Of a stretch of 64,000 nucleotides of DNA, positions 42,626 through 50,940 are shown piece after piece; positions within the stretch are counted from its first letter, which is position 1; each line of letters starts with the position of its first letter. Made by a program: the position numbers and the translations under genes. Source of the DNA: Pseudoxanthomonas indica. Its GTDB lineage: Bacteria; Pseudomonadota; Gammaproteobacteria; Xanthomonadales; Xanthomonadaceae. The stretch is from contig NZ_FUZV01000001.1 of NCBI RefSeq assembly GCF_900167565.1, positions 310,001-374,000 on the forward strand, written 5' to 3'. A model generated the notes under the pieces. The model saw only the letters and a program-made list of their open reading frames with translations. It did no database searches and had not been told where the DNA came from.

Positions 42626-44440
42626 TCAGCGAGGCAGCTGCAGCTGCTCGGCGCTCACCGCACCGGCGCCACGCGGCTGCGCGGCGATCTCGCGATCGCT
42701 GGCCGCGCCCTGCCCGTCCAGCTGCGCGCTGACGCGATCCAGCGCGGCGTACACGTACGGCAGCAACGGCACGTAGCGCGCGCCATACGCCGGCAGCGCA
42801 AGGAAGCCATCGAAGTGCTGCGCGTGCTGCACCTGCCAGTAGCTCACGGCACTGCCCGCCGCCTTGGCCTGGGCCACATAGGGATCGCTGGTGAAAGCCG
42901 GCGGAATCAAACCGTCATCGCGGCCATGCACCACGATGATCGGCAAGCCCTTGCGCGGCATGCCGGCACGCACCTGCGCGATGCCCTGCTGGACGCGACG
43001 TGCCGCGTCATCGCTGCCGCTGTTGAGCGCACGCAGGCACTGCAGGCCGTTGAAGGTGAAATCCGGCGCCGACAATTTGCCGTCGATCAGGCCCACGCCG
43101 GCACCCGGCGGAATGCCCGAGCCATCGGACCACCAGACGCTGCGTTCGGCCGGGGTGGCCGCGCGCGCGCGGGTGTCCGCATTCTGTGCGGCAAAGGAGA
43201 AGCCACACGGATGCTCGGCCACGCCGAAGCGTCCGTAGGCCGACGCGTAGGTCACCGCGATCGCACGCCACAGATCGAAACCGGTACTGAGCGCGCCCGC
43301 GGTGAGTGCGGCGTCGGTCCAGCCTTTGGCGCGCATCAGTTCGTAAGCCGAAGCGGCCTGCGCCTGGGGGGAATCACCGCTGATCAGGCCTGCCGACTTC
43401 AGCGACGCGCAGCGCGCCGTCCAGAACGGTTCCACCTGCGCACGCAGCGGCGGCTGTGGCAGCGCATCGGCCGGCAGATGCAGCTGCGCACACGGCATCA
43501 GCAAGGCCGCTTCGGTGGTGTAGTCATACAGCGAAGGCGCGCCTTCCACCTGCACGTTCGGCTCGCCCGCCACCACCGCATCCAGCCAGTCGCCTTCCAG
43601 TTCGGCCGCGCGCAGCACCGCGCCACCGCCATTGGAAATGCCGACCGCAATCACCCGGGTATTGTCGAAGCGGAACGGCGCCGCCTGCGGATAGGCCTGT
43701 GCGAGCATGGCCAGGCCGAACTCGGCCGCCTGCTTGATATGCCGGCCCCAGTCGGCCTCGGGATTGTCCTGCGAATGCGCATGCTTGAACGCCACGCCGC
43801 TGGCGCCGACCGGCGCATCCGGCGCGAACGCCAGCTCACCCTGCTCCAGCGCGACGCTGCGACCGTCTTCGCCCACACCCACCTGCGCATCCAGATCGAA
43901 GTAGTCGGTGCCGGCGCCCTTGTCGGTGTACACCACCGCACAGCCCTTCGGCAGCGCCCACGCCCCGGCCACGGCAATGGCGCCGTACACGCCACGCGAG
44001 CCGGACGACGCCGTCACCACCAGGCAACGCTTGCCCGTGTCGAAGTTGTCCGGCGCCTGCAGCACCACCCGGTGCGGCTGCCGGGCCTGCGGCAAGCGCA
44101 GCAAGGCACTGTATTCGCGGCCCGGCGCGCCGGCCACGCTGCCATAGACCTGGCCGTAACCGCCGGTGAGCGAAAGATCGGCGATGCCACGCCAGTTGTT
44201 CCAGATCGCGCGCCGGCGCAGTTCCAGCGCAGTCGGCGCGGCCGCATCGGCAAACGCGGGCGGGGTCATCGCGCGCAAGCCGTCCAGCCCCAGTCCGGCG
44301 CTGAGCAGATCGTCACTGCCGCGATGCTCGGTGATGCGCTGTGCTTGATACACGGTCTGCTCCTGCGGGGTCCGCGACGGCATGCTGCTGCAGGCCGCCA
44401 ATGCCAGGGCCAGCGTGGCCATCAGGCTGTTGCGCATCAT
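42626..44440 (-). CDS. D-3-hydroxybutyrate oligomer hydrolase, lipoprotein
   Basis: 604 residues. Lipoprotein signal with lipobox LALAAC (Cys17). The family pattern is RGIADLSLTGGYGQVYGSV, LVVTASSGSRGVYGAI, VVYTDKGAGTDYFDLD and the nucleophile region VGISNGGGAVL (Ser269). It cleaves soluble 3-hydroxybutyrate oligomers to monomers after depolymerase action. The signal suggests an extracytoplasmic position. It is divergent from 3-hydroxybutyrate dehydrogenase, with a shared control region of 151 bases. Confidence 0.9.
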   Translation of the reverse strand: MMRNSLMATLALALAACSSMPSRTPQEQTVYQAQRITEHRGSDDLLSAGLGLDGLRAMTPPAFADAAAPTALELRRRAIWNNWRGIADLSLTGGYGQVYGSVAGAPGREYSALLRLPQARQPHRVVLQAPDNFDTGKRCLVVTASSGSRGVYGAIAVAGAWALPKGCAVVYTDKGAGTDYFDLDAQVGVGEDGRSVALEQGELAFAPDAPVGASGVAFKHAHSQDNPEADWGRHIKQAAEFGLAMLAQAYPQAAPFRFDNTRVIAVGISNGGGAVLRAAELEGDWLDAVVAGEPNVQVEGAPSLYDYTTEAALLMPCAQLHLPADALPQPPLRAQVEPFWTARCASLKSAGLISGDSPQAQAASAYELMRAKGWTDAALTAGALSTGFDLWRAIAVTYASAYGRFGVAEHPCGFSFAAQNADTRARAATPAERSVWWSDGSGIPPGAGVGLIDGKLSAPDFTFNGLQCLRALNSGSDDAARRVQQGIAQVRAGMPRKGLPIIVVHGRDDGLIPPAFTSDPYVAQAKAAGSAVSYWQVQHAQHFDGFLALPAYGARYVPLLPYVYAALDRVSAQLDGQGAASDREIAAQPRGAGAVSAEQLQLPR

Positions 44441-44499
44441 CGTCTGTCCTGGATCTGTCCGCAGAATGCCGTGACGTTAGCCTGTGCCCCTGCCAGCGT

Positions 44500-44515
44500 C
44501 ATCGTACTTTGGTAC
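44500..44515. promoter_or_regulatory. GTAC-N4-GTAC motif upstream of bdhA
   Basis: CATCGTACTTTGGTAC. Two GTAC half-sites 8 bases apart start-to-start, 76 bases before the bdhA ATG and 59 bases before the oligomer hydrolase ATG on the other strand. The same motif with the same flank occurs at 53235. It is the probable binding site of the LuxR-type regulator encoded at 45362. Confidence 0.6.
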
Positions 44516-44591
44516 CAAGTGGTCCGGGCCCGGCCTTGCTACGCTAGTCGCCGTGCCTGCGCACCCCACCCGCACGGCTTCCGGAGACATC

Positions 44592-45356
44592 ATGCAGACC
44601 CATTCCATCCTCATCACCGGCGCAGCCAGCGGCATCGGCGCCGGCGTGGCCAGCTTGCTGGCCGAATCCGGCCGCCACGTGATCATCAGCGATCTCAACC
44701 TGGACGCCGCGCAGGCGGTGGCCGCGAAGATCGTCGCCGACGGCGGCTCGGCCGAGGCGGTGCAACTGGACGTCAGCTCGGAAGCCAGCATCACCGCCGC
44801 GCTGGCGGCGATCTCGCGCCCGGTCGACGTGCTGGTCAACAACGCCGGCCTGCAACATGTCTCGCCGCTGGAAGACTTCCCGATGGAGAAATGGGACTTC
44901 CTGATCCAGGTGATGCTGGTCGGCGTGGCGCGCCTGACCCGGGCCCTGCTGCCGGGCATGCGCCAGCGCGGCTTTGGCCGGATCATCAACATCGGCAGCA
45001 TCCATGCGCTGGTGGCCAGCCCGTACAAGAGCGCCTACGTGGCGGCCAAGCATGGCCTGGTCGGCTTTTCCAAAGTGATCGCGCTGGAAACCGCCGACAG
45101 CGACATCACCATCAACACCATCTGCCCCAGCTACGTGAAGACACCGCTGGTGGACAAGCAGATCGCCGATCAGGCGCGCACCCGCGGCATTCCCGAAGCC
45201 GAAGTGGTCAGCCAGATCATGCTCAAGCCGATGCCCAAGGGCGTGTTCATCGAAATGGACGAACTGGCCGGCATCACCGCCTTCCTGTCCTCGCCGGCCG
45301 CGCGCAACATCACCGGCCAGACGATCGTGGTCGACGGCGGCTGGACCGTACAGTAA
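44592..45356 (+). CDS. bdhA: 3-hydroxybutyrate dehydrogenase
   Basis: 254-residue classical short-chain dehydrogenase from ATG 44592. NAD motif TGAASGIGAG, NNAGLQHVSPLEDF, catalytic Ser136 (NIGSIHAL), Tyr149 and Lys153 (YVAAK), and the 3HBDH-type QHVSPLEDFP substrate loop. It oxidises D-3-hydroxybutyrate to acetoacetate with NAD, the step after oligomer hydrolysis. It is followed after 5 bases by the response regulator gene. Confidence 0.93.
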   Translation: MQTHSILITGAASGIGAGVASLLAESGRHVIISDLNLDAAQAVAAKIVADGGSAEAVQLDVSSEASITAALAAISRPVDVLVNNAGLQHVSPLEDFPMEKWDFLIQVMLVGVARLTRALLPGMRQRGFGRIINIGSIHALVASPYKSAYVAAKHGLVGFSKVIALETADSDITINTICPSYVKTPLVDKQIADQARTRGIPEAEVVSQIMLKPMPKGVFIEMDELAGITAFLSSPAARNITGQTIVVDGGWTVQ

Positions 45357-45361
45357 GCCTG

Positions 45362-46030
45362 ATGCCGACCCTGCTGATTGCCGACGACCATCCGCTGTTC
45401 CGCGCCGCCCTGCGTGGCGCCGCGGCCGACGCCGTGGCGGCGCTGAAGGTGCTGGAAGCCGAATCGCTGGACGGCGTGCTCGCCGCGCTGGAAGCGCATG
45501 ACGACATCGACCTGGTGCTGCTGGATCTGCACATGCCCGGCAACCACGGCCTGGCCGGGCTGGCGGCAATCCGCGCGCAGTTCCCGGCGGTGGCGGTGGT
45601 GGTGGTCTCGGCCAACGACGACCCGCGCGTGGTCCGCCGCGCCCTCGACCATGGCGCCGCCGGCTACCTGCCCAAGAGCGCCGGCCTGGACGACCTGCGC
45701 GACGCCATCCGCAGCGTGCTCGCCTGCGAACAATGGCTGCCGGCCTCGTTGCGCGCCACGGTGGCACGCGCGCAATCCTCGCAACACGACGCCGACCTGG
45801 CCGCGCGCCTGGCCAGCCTGTCGCCGCAGCAGTTCCGGGTACTGACCCTGGTCGCCCAGGGCCTGTTGAACAAACAGATTGCCGATCGCCTGGACGTGCA
45901 GGAGCGCACGGTCAAGGCGCATCTGTCGGCCATTTTCGATCGCCTGAGCGTACGCAACCGCACCCAGGCCAGCGTGATCCTGCGCGAGCTGGAACTCAGC
46001 GACCCGGCGCGTCAGATCGAAGCCCTGTAA
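45362..46030 (+). CDS. LuxR-type response regulator (CrbR/ErdR-like)
   Basis: 222 residues from ATG 45362. Receiver domain with phospho-acceptor Asp55 in LVLLDLHMPG, acidic pair ADD at 7-9 and Lys105 in GYLPKSAG. The C-terminal LuxR helix-turn-helix is LSPQQFRVLTLVAQGLLNKQ then IADRLDVQERTVKAHLS. The partner kinase is most likely the SSS-domain hybrid kinase at 47375. It is co-oriented with bdhA and only 5 bases after it. Confidence 0.9.
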   Translation: MPTLLIADDHPLFRAALRGAAADAVAALKVLEAESLDGVLAALEAHDDIDLVLLDLHMPGNHGLAGLAAIRAQFPAVAVVVVSANDDPRVVRRALDHGAAGYLPKSAGLDDLRDAIRSVLACEQWLPASLRATVARAQSSQHDADLAARLASLSPQQFRVLTLVAQGLLNKQIADRLDVQERTVKAHLSAIFDRLSVRNRTQASVILRELELSDPARQIEAL

Positions 46031-46109
46031 AGCGACGCTCCGGCGCCCATGCCGGTGGCGCGACCCGGGTGCTTGCCAGAGGAAGCTGACTGCCCTGACC
46101 CGCCGGTCT

Positions 46110-46372
46110 ACTTGTCCACACGGCATGTGGATGGAAATTCGACAAACATGTGGATAACCATCGGCAGCCTTTGCGGCACAAGGCTGTCAACAAGGTTGGC
46201 GAATTTTTCACCATAGTGTCATCAATGCAGTTCCACGCGGTGGAACCTGTTTGTGACAGCGAAAGCAGGGTTTTCCACAGCCCATGTGGATGCTTGTTGG
46301 GCAAACATGTGGATAAGCATGGAATCGCCAACGGCGACAAGCCTGTCAAGCGGGTTGGCTAGTTTTTGACCA
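46110..46372. repeat. 104-bp direct duplication carrying six DnaA-box-like sites
   Basis: Copies at 46110-46213 and 46269-46372, period 159. Each copy has, in order, a forward box (TTGTCCACA at 46112; TTTTCCACA at 46271), an inverted box (TGTGGATGG at 46126; TGTGGATGC at 46285) and a perfect inverted box TGTGGATAA (46149; 46308), then a conserved CTGTCAA and GGTTGGC tail. A palindrome GTTCCAC-GCG-GTGGAAC sits between them at 46230-46246. The 417-base gap 46031-46447 lies between two convergent stops and holds no supported gene. Confidence 0.75.
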
Positions 46373-46447
46373 GAACAAAATCGCTTGACGTAATGCCGAA
46401 GTGCACGCTCCGGTTGCATCGCTCGCACGCGACGCCCGCCGCCGGAC

Positions 46448-46936
46448 TCAGATCCGCGAGTACTGCCAGGACACCATCTTGCCGTCGCGGTACGGCATGA
46501 CGCCGTGGAAGCCGCGGGCATCGTCATCAAAGACCAGCGGAAGGAAGTGGCGATCACCGTCCCACAGGGGCAGTTCGAGAATCCTGTCCACCGGCACCCA
46601 TTCGAGGGTGCCTTCGGGATTGCTTTGGTAGGGGGTGCCGGTCCATTCGGTGATGAGGAAGATGAAGCCGAGCCAGTCTTCGCCGTGCTTGCCGAAGCCG
46701 GGCCAGCTGATGGTGCCGCGCAGGGTCAGCTCAGTGCAGTCGATGCCGGCTTCTTCCTGGATCTCCCTGCGCATGCCGGCCACCACGTCTTCGTCGGCTT
46801 CCAGTTTTCCGCCCAGGCCGTTGTACTTGCCCAGGTGCAGGTCGCCCGGGCGTGCGTTGCGGTGAATCAGCAGGGCTTGTTGGCGATCTTTGGAGAGGAT
46901 GTAGCCGAGGGTGGCGACGATGGGGGTGTAGGGCAT
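46448..46936 (-). CDS. NUDIX hydrolase, MutT-like
   Basis: 162 residues with a complete Nudix box: GGKLEADEDVVAGMRREIQE then EAGI. The C-terminal part (EGTLEWVPVDRILELPLW, GDRHFLPLVF) resembles 8-oxo-dGTP diphosphatase of the NUDT1/MutT group, which cleans oxidised nucleotides. The exact substrate is not decided. It is convergent with the response regulator gene. Confidence 0.85.
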   Translation of the reverse strand: MPYTPIVATLGYILSKDRQQALLIHRNARPGDLHLGKYNGLGGKLEADEDVVAGMRREIQEEAGIDCTELTLRGTISWPGFGKHGEDWLGFIFLITEWTGTPYQSNPEGTLEWVPVDRILELPLWDGDRHFLPLVFDDDARGFHGVMPYRDGKMVSWQYSRI

Positions 46937-47017
46937 TTTCTTGGTAACCGAGCGCTGGAGTTTGCGTGTGGATCTGCATTGTGACGCGAAATGCTTAAGC
47001 GGGTTGGTGGCTTGGGG

Positions 47018-47122
47018 GCGGGGTCAGGCCCCTCGAAACAGGGCCTGGAATCCACATGGCCTCTACCGGACACTCTCCTGGTAAGGGCTCCAGTCCCTGT
47101 TTCGAGGGGCCTGACCCCGCCA
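47018..47122. repeat. Palindromic repeat, copy R1
   Basis: Perfect 27-bp stem with arms 47018-47044 and 47096-47122, and a 51-base interior that starts CCTGGAATCCACATGGCCTC and ends GGGCTCCAG. It is the first half of a composite repeat in the 438-base gap 46937-47374. No gene is supported in that gap. Confidence 0.85.
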
Positions 47123-47221
47123 GGACAGAACACCTTCGTTCCATTGAAAGCAGGTGGTCTGCTTGTCGCTTTTGCCATGGCTCGGCTTGTGCTGTTCGAT
47201 CAGCCCGCAAGATTTGTCGAG

Positions 47222-47328
47222 AGTGGGAGCAGACCCTGCGCAACCGGGACTGGAGCCCTTACACGTTGAGTTTCAGATCGAGGCCATGTGGATTCCAGGC
47301 GCGGTTGCGCAGGGTCTGGTCCCACTCA
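47222..47328. repeat. Palindromic repeat, copy R2 (inverted relative to R1)
   Basis: 26-bp arms (47222-47247 and 47303-47328) with one mismatch. The interior reads the R1 interior on the other strand (GGACTGGAGCCCTTA ... GGCCATGTGGATTCCAGG). The arm sequence differs from R1 but is still self-complementary. Confidence 0.85.
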
Positions 47329-47374
47329 CAAGCAGCCCAGAGCCCTGCGCTCTTCGCCTTGACCTGAAGAGCAC

Positions 47375-50300
47375 TCACCGCACAGAAGCCATCATCCGGT
47401 CCAGCACCGACTTCAAAGCCAACGGACGCACCGGCTTGGCGAGCAACGACAGTTCCGCATCCAGCACCGCACGACGAACGACATCCGTCTGGTCGGCGGT
47501 GAGAATCAGCGTCGGCCGCGCGCCAAAGCGATCACTCAAACGCTGCCACAACGCCACCCCCGTATCACCATCATCCAGGTGGTAATCGAACAGCCAGACA
47601 TCGGCGGCCTGCTCGCCATGAGCGTGATCCGCGGCCACACCCTCGCCCACCGCGACGACATCGCAGCCCCACCCTTCCAGCGTGCTGCGCAAAGCGGACA
47701 ACGCCAACGGATCATTGTCCACCGCCAGCACCCGGCGCCCAGCCAGACCCGCGCGCGCCAGGCCCGGGGTGGGTGCGGCAGCATGCTGGAGCGGTGTCTG
47801 TGCGCGCTTCAGGCTGACACTGAAGTTGGAACCGCGCCCAGGCTGGCTGCGCAGATCCAACGGCGCCTGCAGCAGGCATGCAATGCGATCCGCGATCGAC
47901 AAGCCCAGCCCCAGGCCTTGCCCGCCCGCGTCTTCGCCACGACGGAATTCCTCGAAGATCACCTGGCGATCCTGCTCGGCGATCCCCGGCCCCGTATCCA
48001 GCACCTCCACGCGCAGCCGCCCGCCTTCCCGGCGCACGCCCAGCACCACGCTGCCCTGCGCGGTATAGCGGATCGCATTGGCGAGGAAGTTCTGCAGGAT
48101 GCGCCGCAACAGTTGCGGATCGCTGTGCACCCACGCGCGGGTCGGACGCAGACGCAGGCGCAGGCCGTGTTCGGCGGCCAGCACGCCGAATTCCGAGGCC
48201 AGCGGTTCCAGCACTTCGGCCAGGGGAAAATCGCGCGGCTCGGGCACCAGGCCACCGGCTTCCAGCCGCGACATGTCGAGCAGTCCCGACAGCAGATCCG
48301 AGGTGGAATCCAGCGCGCCGCGGATCTGCCGCAGACCGTCGCGCTGATGCGCGTCGGGCAGCTGCTGCGCCAGCGCGTCGGTGAACAGATGCGCGGCATG
48401 CAGGGGTTGCAGCAGATCGTGGCCGACCGCGGTCAGGAAGCGGCTCTTGGCATCGTTGGCGTGTTCGGCTTCGCGCTTGGCGGTTTCCAGCAGTTCGGTG
48501 CGTTCGGCGACGCGCTGCTCCAGGGTTTCGTTGGCGCGCATCAGGTCGCGCTCGGCATGGCGCGAAGCGGTCACGTCGGTGTAGGTGGCGACGAAGCCAC
48601 CGCCGGGCATCGGATTGCCGCGAATTTCCACGATGCTGCCGTCGGGAAACACGCGCTCGGTCAGGTGCGCCGTGCCGGCGCGCATGTAAGCCAGGCGCCG
48701 TTCGAGCGCGCGTTCGTCATGGCCACGGTGCGGCATGCGCTGCAGCGCCCAGCGGGTCAGATCGGCGATCGGCCGGCCCACTTGCAGGAACTCGTCGGGG
48801 AAGCCGAACAACTCCACGTAGCGCCGGTTCCAGGCGACCAGGCGTTGTTCGCGATCGACCACGCTGATGCCCTGGCTCATGTTCTGCAAGGCCGCGCCGA
48901 GCACCTGCTGGTTGAAGCGCAGATCCTGCGAGGCCTCGCCGACAATCGCCGCCACCGTTTCCAGATCCGCGTTCTCGCGGCGCGCGGCGTCCAACAGCAG
49001 ACGCGCCGAGGCCGAACCGAGCACCGCCGCCAGTTCGCGCTCCAACTGCGCTTCAATCGGCAACGGCACCGGACCCACGCGCGGCGCGCCGGCCAGCACT
49101 TCATCCACCCGTTCGCGCGGCAGGAAGCGGCGACCGGCGTCCCACAGGCTCTGCCGATCCAGATTGCGCAGGCTGCGATACGGCGTATCGCGACGCCAGG
49201 CCATCGCCAGCAGGGTCACCACGGTGCCCACGAACAGGCTCACCCCGACTGCCCGCGCCAGCGGACTCCAGCCGCTGAGGCCGAACAGGTTGAGCGGCGA
49301 CAGCCAGGCCAGGCCGAACGGTCCTTCGCGCAGCCAGATCGGATCCAGCTGGTTGGCACTGAGCAGGGTCGGCACCAGGATCACCCACGCCCACGCCAGG
49401 AACGCGGCGACCACGCCCAGGGTGGCGGCACGTGGCGGCGTCTGTGGTCGCCACACGGCAAATGCCAGCACCGGCGCCAGCGTGCCCAGCGCCGAAAACG
49501 ACACCGCGCCCACGTCGGCCAGCGCGTCGTTGGTGGTCACCAGCCGGCTGTAGGCCCAGGCGAACAGCATGATCACGGCGATGCCGCCGCGCCGCAGCGC
49601 CAGCAGCGCGCCGCGTTGATCGCCGCCATCGCGACGCGACCACACGCCGCGCAGCAGGCCGGGGGCAAACCAGTGATTGCCGATCATCAGACTCAGGGTG
49701 AGTGTGCTGACCACCACCATGCCGGTGGCCGCACTCAAGCCACCCAGAAAAGCGAACAGGGCCAGGCCCTGGTGCCCTTGCGCGAACGGCAGCGCCAGCG
49801 CGTACATGTCGGAAGGAACGCTGTCGCCGAGCAGTGCGCTGCCGGCGCGCGCCAACGGCAGGCCGGGCAGCGCGATCAGGATCAGGTACAGCGGAAACAG
49901 CCAGCGCGCCGTGCGCACGTGGCTTTCATCGCGGCATTCGACCACGCCGACGTGGAACTGATGCGGCAGGATGAACATCGCCAGCGCGCCCAGCAGCACC
50001 AGCGGCGCGAAGCCGCCGGCTGAAGGCGGCGTCGGCAGCGGCGGCAGCGCCGGCATGGCGCGTACTTCCAGCCAGACGAACAGGCCCAGCGCCAGCATCG
50101 CCGCCAGCTTGAACAGCGACTCGAACGCCATCGCCAGCACCAGCCCGCGGTTGTGTTCGGCCGCGCTGGCCCGGCGGGTGCCGAACAACATCGCGAACAA
50201 GGCCATCGCCAGCGCCACGTACAGGCCGCTGTCGCGCCAGATCGGCTGCAGGCCGTCGCTGCCCTGCGTGCTCGAGGTGAGCATCGCAAAGCTCATCGTC

Positions 50301-50710
50301 ACCGCCTTGAGCTGCAGTGCGATGTACGGAATCAGGCCCAGCGCGGCGACCAGGGTGACGGTGGCGGCCAGGCGCACATCCTTGCCCAGCCGCGTGGCGA
50401 TCAGATCCGCCAGCGAGGTGGCGTTGGTCTCGCGCGCCAGTCGCACCAGCCGCATCATGAAGGCGACCGCCAGCGCATAGAACAGGATCGCGCCGAGGAA
50501 CGTGGGCGGCAGCGGCCAGCCATAGCGTGCGGCCTGGGTCACCGTGCCGTAGAAGGTCCACGACGTGCAGTGCACCGCCAGCGACAGGGCGTAGATGTGG
50601 CGCCAGTGTTGCGCCAGCACCGCCGGACGGCGCTCGCCATGCAGGGCGATGCCGAACATCAGGCCCAGCCAGGCCAGGCTGGCAAGCGCGACCAGCCAGA
50701 AGTTCAGCAT
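47375..50710 (-). CDS. Hybrid sensor kinase with symporter-like domain (CrbS/MxtR-like)
   Basis: 1111 residues. About 1-560 is a sodium/solute-symporter-type membrane region with some 13 helices; a PAS domain lies near 605-710 (QNMSQGISVVDREQRLVAWN); HisKA with His764 in AVGHDLLQPLHA; HATPase near 865-975 (GGQGLGLGLSIADRIA); C-terminal receiver with Asp1042 in WLFDYHLDDGD. CrbS-type kinases with this layout control acetate/short-chain carbon use through a LuxR-type partner. The partner candidate is at 45362. The position inside the PHB module suggests it senses hydroxybutyrate or acetate status. Confidence 0.88.
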   Translation of the reverse strand: MLNFWLVALASLAWLGLMFGIALHGERRPAVLAQHWRHIYALSLAVHCTSWTFYGTVTQAARYGWPLPPTFLGAILFYALAVAFMMRLVRLARETNATSLADLIATRLGKDVRLAATVTLVAALGLIPYIALQLKAVTMSFAMLTSSTQGSDGLQPIWRDSGLYVALAMALFAMLFGTRRASAAEHNRGLVLAMAFESLFKLAAMLALGLFVWLEVRAMPALPPLPTPPSAGGFAPLVLLGALAMFILPHQFHVGVVECRDESHVRTARWLFPLYLILIALPGLPLARAGSALLGDSVPSDMYALALPFAQGHQGLALFAFLGGLSAATGMVVVSTLTLSLMIGNHWFAPGLLRGVWSRRDGGDQRGALLALRRGGIAVIMLFAWAYSRLVTTNDALADVGAVSFSALGTLAPVLAFAVWRPQTPPRAATLGVVAAFLAWAWVILVPTLLSANQLDPIWLREGPFGLAWLSPLNLFGLSGWSPLARAVGVSLFVGTVVTLLAMAWRRDTPYRSLRNLDRQSLWDAGRRFLPRERVDEVLAGAPRVGPVPLPIEAQLERELAAVLGSASARLLLDAARRENADLETVAAIVGEASQDLRFNQQVLGAALQNMSQGISVVDREQRLVAWNRRYVELFGFPDEFLQVGRPIADLTRWALQRMPHRGHDERALERRLAYMRAGTAHLTERVFPDGSIVEIRGNPMPGGGFVATYTDVTASRHAERDLMRANETLEQRVAERTELLETAKREAEHANDAKSRFLTAVGHDLLQPLHAAHLFTDALAQQLPDAHQRDGLRQIRGALDSTSDLLSGLLDMSRLEAGGLVPEPRDFPLAEVLEPLASEFGVLAAEHGLRLRLRPTRAWVHSDPQLLRRILQNFLANAIRYTAQGSVVLGVRREGGRLRVEVLDTGPGIAEQDRQVIFEEFRRGEDAGGQGLGLGLSIADRIACLLQAPLDLRSQPGRGSNFSVSLKRAQTPLQHAAAPTPGLARAGLAGRRVLAVDNDPLALSALRSTLEGWGCDVVAVGEGVAADHAHGEQAADVWLFDYHLDDGDTGVALWQRLSDRFGARPTLILTADQTDVVRRAVLDAELSLLAKPVRPLALKSVLDRMMASVR

Positions 50711-50828
50711 ACGAACCGGACGCCGACGGGCGTGTGCTCAATGCTGCGAAGTTTGTCGCCAATCCCCATCGCCGAAGGATAAATCAAAGTGCGAAAGTTC
50801 TTGCGGGGGCAAGGAGTCCACGTCAGCT

Positions 50829-50937
50829 CCCTCCCCCGCGCGCGGGGGAGGGTTGGGGTGGGGGCCGGCCGAAGACAGGATCTCCACGGCGTTGTGTCCT
50901 GCGCCGAGGGCGCCCTCATCCGGCGCTGCGCGCCACC
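50829..50937. repeat. REP-like palindromic repeat pair
   Basis: Perfect 24-bp palindrome CCCTCCCCCGCG / CGCGGGGGAGGG at 50829-50852, followed by GTTGGGGTGGGGG, then near the end CCCTCATCCGGCGCTGCGCG and CACCTTCTC. This is the widely dispersed type of repeat seen in Xanthomonadaceae intergenic regions. It sits between the divergently ended receptor gene stop (50941) and the kinase start. Confidence 0.7.
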
Positions 50938-50940
50938 TTC

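Noticed and set aside
42545..45361. Extension of the response regulator frame upstream to 42545
   Set aside because: The frame happens to stay open through the oligomer hydrolase and bdhA region, but the receiver domain begins at ATG 45362 with MPTLLIADDHP; the upstream part has no protein-like pattern.
46150..46362. 70-codon plus-strand frame in the DnaA-box region
   Set aside because: It spans the direct repeats, has no ribosome site and no recognisable protein features.
46110..46372. Chromosomal replication origin
   Set aside because: DnaA boxes are present, but none of the genes that normally flank oriC (dnaA, dnaN, rpmH, gidA, mnmE) is in the window and no long A/T-rich unwinding stretch is evident. 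A secondary DnaA-binding locus fits better.
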